The position numbers and the translations under genes are program-made. Shown in pieces: positions 61,525 through 64,000 of a stretch of DNA of 64,000 nt (positions are counted from its first letter, which is position 1; every line of letters starts with the position of its first letter). The stretch comes from Gymnopilus junonius (lineage: Eukaryota > Basidiomycota > Agaricomycetes > Agaricales > Galerinaceae), in NCBI GenBank assembly GCA_015501075.1, contig JADNYJ010000015.1, positions 186,001-250,000 of the forward strand. The letters are read 5' to 3'. The notes beneath the pieces are model-generated. The model did not search any database, had not been told where the DNA came from, and was given only the letters and a program-made list of their open reading frames with translations.

Positions 61525-62300
61525 GGCTGGTTACTCATGGCTGTGGGGAATACTGATACCGGATTCTGAGTTTGAAATTAGATATAATGTAAGCGAGAAC
61601 GTGACCGGTAGACCGGGTCCAGACTCCAGCCACAACAAAAGCCGGCACTATTGCGCAGTGCGCACACCCCACATCGTGCTCGCCTCCGGGTAGGAGGAAC
61701 AGGAAAATTATTAGCTACATTGGTACTCATGCTACATTGCATAAAGTAAAGTAAAATAAAAATATTGGGATACCTAACTGTGCATTTTGAAAGAACGAAT
61801 TTTGCAGTGGGTTGCATGGCACGGAACAGTGCCAGAGCCAGCCAAATTATAATAGTTTACTCATCAATTAGAATCCATCTTATCAATCTAGACCTGTTGG
61901 GCACATCATATCTAAGCGGGTATTCTGCAGCCAATGAGAAAAAATGTAAGAAAAGGGTCATTTTGATCATCTACGCGAGTATCCAGCGCCGCATGTGAAA
62001 TTTGATAAAAATACTGTGTGCGTACGTAAAATCACAGTGCCGAATAGTAAGACAGTGGGCGCTTTGCTTAGGTAGCTCAGGAAGGGGTTTCAACATAGTT
62101 GGGACTAGGAGGCAGCTTTCCTTTCTTCCCTTTTCTTTTCCTTTTTCTTTTTTTCTTTTTTTCTTTTTTTCTTTTTTCTTTTTTTCTTTTTTTCTTTTTT
62201 TCTTTTTTCTTTTTTTCTTTTTTTCTTTTTTTCTTTTTTTCTTTTTTTCTTTTCTTTTTTCTTTTTTACATAAAGGGCCCACACACACCGGTATCCAGCC
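61525..62300. mobile_element. 776 bp non-autonomous TIR element with 8 bp target-site duplication
   Basis: Flanked on both sides by GAAATTTC (61517-61524 and 62301-62308). The ends are inverted: left GGCTGGTTACTC, right (reverse complement) GGCTGGATACCG, with a further inverted GATACCGG near each end (about 61555 and 62289). Deleting the element plus one flank copy restores the F-box reading frame exactly. There is no transposase frame, so it is MITE-like. An 8 bp duplication fits hAT-type elements, but the GGCTGG terminus is not the usual hAT end, so the superfamily is open. It contains the long pyrimidine tract. Confidence 0.75.
62117..62267 (+). repeat. pyrimidine microsatellite, mainly (CTTTTTTT)n
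   Basis: About 150 bp of C and T only, with an eight-base period in most of its length. It lies inside the TIR element near its right end. The open frames through it (Lys/Arg-rich on minus) are artefacts. Confidence 0.95.
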
Positions 62301-62545
62301 GAAATTTCGAGGATGCGTACAAATTTCCTGCTTGTCGTATCTCCATCCTCCAACAAGGAGATGCTTTGGCTATTCTGTCGCAACTTGTAGGATATCTCGA
62401 CTTCACGAAATAGTCGCTTCTGGCACAAAGTCCTCAGAACAAAACAACAATTGATGATCGATGCACGGTCCGTAGGAGATAAAACTTCGAAATCATCAAG
62501 GACCAGTTCCAAGAGCTCACTGGGCAGAATGGGTGTAGATGCCAT

Positions 62546-64000
62546 CTTTGGTTTGGTATTGTTAGTGTGCCAAAGGAAACGCGGTTCCAAAGGACCAGAT
62601 CGCTGAAGAGGGGAAGTAATTATATAAGTATCAGTTTAAGTAAGTAGCATTGACACGGGGTAACAAAACTTACGGCCAAGTCTGTCAGCTAAGCCGTCGG
62701 ACTGCTTGCTTCAGATAGCAGGCATGTATGCAAACTGTCAGGAAGACTGCACAAGGGCAAGCGTATACATGTTTACAGGCTAGAAAATACCCGGATAAGT
62801 CCCTGCTGTCTGATCCTGGTTAAAATTTCCCCTGCTAAGAGCTTGTTTTGTAGGGACCGTAGGGTGACGCAAGCAGTCAAGAGCCCATATTTGATTCGTA
62901 ATTTGCCAGTGCCACACGGCGGTGACTGATATATCCATAAAAATGGTGGTTGCCCATGAAAACCGAGCTGCTTTGGATACCAAGGTCCAAAATCAAGCTC
63001 GGTCCTTGTCATGCATTAGCTTAAAAATCATGTATGACCCTGAGTATATCAACACCACTTCCCGAGTGACCTTGCATCTTCCTACACCAAGGCCACGGCG
63101 GCATCATTTCTCTAAAAAAGAGCTTTCTCTACCTGCAAGCCTATGCCGAATGGCACGTTCCAAGTAAGCTGACGAATCAGGTATATTTTGGGACCTTTCT
63201 CCGCAGTGAGTAAGTGAAACGAATGACATGATAAACCAGTCAAAGACCACAGAACGCCTTCACACACGTATCCTGCTGTATCTCCGAGTCATTATTGCAA
63301 TGTGATCTAAATCCTAATTATGGCGAACAGCCCAGTGCGATTGGCTTGATAACATCTCTACTATATCTCTAACTAGTAACGATTCCGAAAATCGGGAATG
63401 TACTCACCATCTAGATAAGTGAATACTTACCAGTTAATTCATACCCGTATCGCGGTCGCCGGATGTCCTACAGCGCATTGAAGTGACATGATGATTCGGT
63501 TATCGTCAACGGATCGATGATGGGTCGACGCGTGATGGGGAATCCGGAATAATTTGCCCCGCATGAGGGTTCTACAAGTCCTGCTCTACTCAGTCCCCGA
63601 GGATAACCTCTCTGCCCGAGTAAAAGATGGCGGAACAGCGGCAGACCTGGACAAAGAAAGGCCATTTGGCCAAGCCATACGGTGTTAATTACGGCGTTTC
63701 CCTGAGCCTGTCAGGCGACTAGACGATCGACCAAGAGGCCCTAAGTACATGTCGACGGTGCGAGCCGTACGGGTGCACGAGCGCGGCGCAACTTCGTCTT
63801 TTTGCTTGAAATTTCGAGGAATCTAGTATTCTGGTAGCAATACACAATATAAAAAGATGTAATCAGATAGAGTCTGCGGTCTTCCTGTGTAGACAGAAGA
63901 AAACAGAGAACACGAATTATTAGAAGTAAGAGAAAAAAGAAGAAAAAAAAGAAATTTGACAAGAATGAATGGATCAGTCGTACGACTGCTTGCTCGAAGG
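62546..64000. other. terminal region without a supported gene
   Basis: About 1.45 kb upstream of the F-box-like gene. Short frames only, none recognisable; an A-rich stretch lies at about 63920-63957. Confidence 0.5.

Larger units (their letters stand above)
60407..62545 (-). pseudogene. F-box-like protein gene split by a transposable element
   Basis: The ATG at 62545 starts MASTPILPSELLELVLDDFE, an F-box-like beginning common in Agaricomycetes, followed by INCCFVLRTLCQKRLFREVE and RKFVRILEIS. There the frame runs into a 776 bp insertion (61525-62300). Removing the insertion and one copy of GAAATTTC joins VRILEIS to PHLAHHVRTLQVTIDKKSQ in frame. The body continues with ILPLLLYLKKFAV, LKWLELDLCLRDFFITNILE, GTRLEFLTIEDVLAG, LHSLRHFTIQADMKHELL and a last part ending ARLMDIWKSGNT (TGA 60407-60409). 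A one-base frame change near 61460 and an uncertain junction near 60570-60700 are further defects, unless unusual introns explain them. LRR-like repeats are suggested by the regular leucines. Probably non-functional. Confidence 0.65.

Noticed and set aside
61525..62300. Reading the 776 bp insertion as a long intron of the F-box-like gene
   Set aside because: Other introns here are 45-65 bp; the perfect 8 bp duplication and inverted ends fit a transposon better.
62002..62454. Plus and minus frames through the pyrimidine tract (Phe- or Lys-rich)
   Set aside because: Produced by the microsatellite; no biological signal.

Overview
The window is nuclear DNA of a filamentous fungus, most likely an Agaricomycete (Basidiomycota). 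Genes are dense and cut by many 45-65 bp introns, mostly GT-AG with CTNAN-type branch points. Both tRNA genes carry introns. The gene set (a secreted DUF4360-family protein, an F-box-like protein, a membrane-anchored GH17 glucanase, a RNF216-like RBR ligase) fits this group. I see no CRISPR array, plasmid or viral module.

Layout. 1-7.0 kb, minus strand: mitochondrial RNB exoribonuclease (DSS1 type, cut by the window edge), a TLC-like membrane protein and an amino-acid/methionine-type permease. 7.9-10.7 kb, minus: Sac7-like RhoGAP. 12.4-18.8 kb, plus: RBR E3 ligase with polyQ tail, then a GH17 glucanase. 20.1-21.1 kb: intron-containing tRNA-Gly(CCC) and tRNA-Pro(CGG). 21.2-28.1 kb: NOM1/SGD1, EFM4, a damaged DUF4360 gene, a small unknown ORF and PAM18. 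28.4-40.5 kb: two related genes joining a degenerate-looking 3'-5' exonuclease-like region to an Upf1-like SF1 helicase, one on each strand, enclosing DNAJC8/SPF31, RMI1 and a carnitine acyltransferase. 40.7-51.8 kb: COX11, RAD2/XPG and a CAF120/SKG3-like PH protein. 52-60.3 kb: secreted protein, NDUFB8-like complex I subunit, SAM methyltransferase, EBP1/PA2G4-like protein and PCC1. 60.4-62.5 kb: an F-box-like gene split by a 776 bp element with terminal inverted repeats and an 8 bp target duplication.

How the genes relate. Most are unlinked housekeeping genes. Recurring themes are mitochondria (DSS1, PAM18, COX11, NDUFB8, carnitine acyltransferase), genome maintenance (RMI1, RAD2) and ribosome/translation (NOM1, EFM4, EBP1, PCC1). 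Several neighbours are divergent with a short shared promoter (RMI1/carnitine acyltransferase, helicase B/COX11, PAM18/helicase A) or convergent with ends about 60 bp apart (NOM1/EFM4, COX11/RAD2).

The most unusual items are the duplicated exonuclease-like/helicase architecture, an AT-rich block (about 37.0-39.6 kb) whose two edges fall inside genes, and the transposon-split F-box gene. Spliced structures here were read by eye from reading frames, splice motifs and recognisable protein families, so exon edges not given explicitly are approximate.
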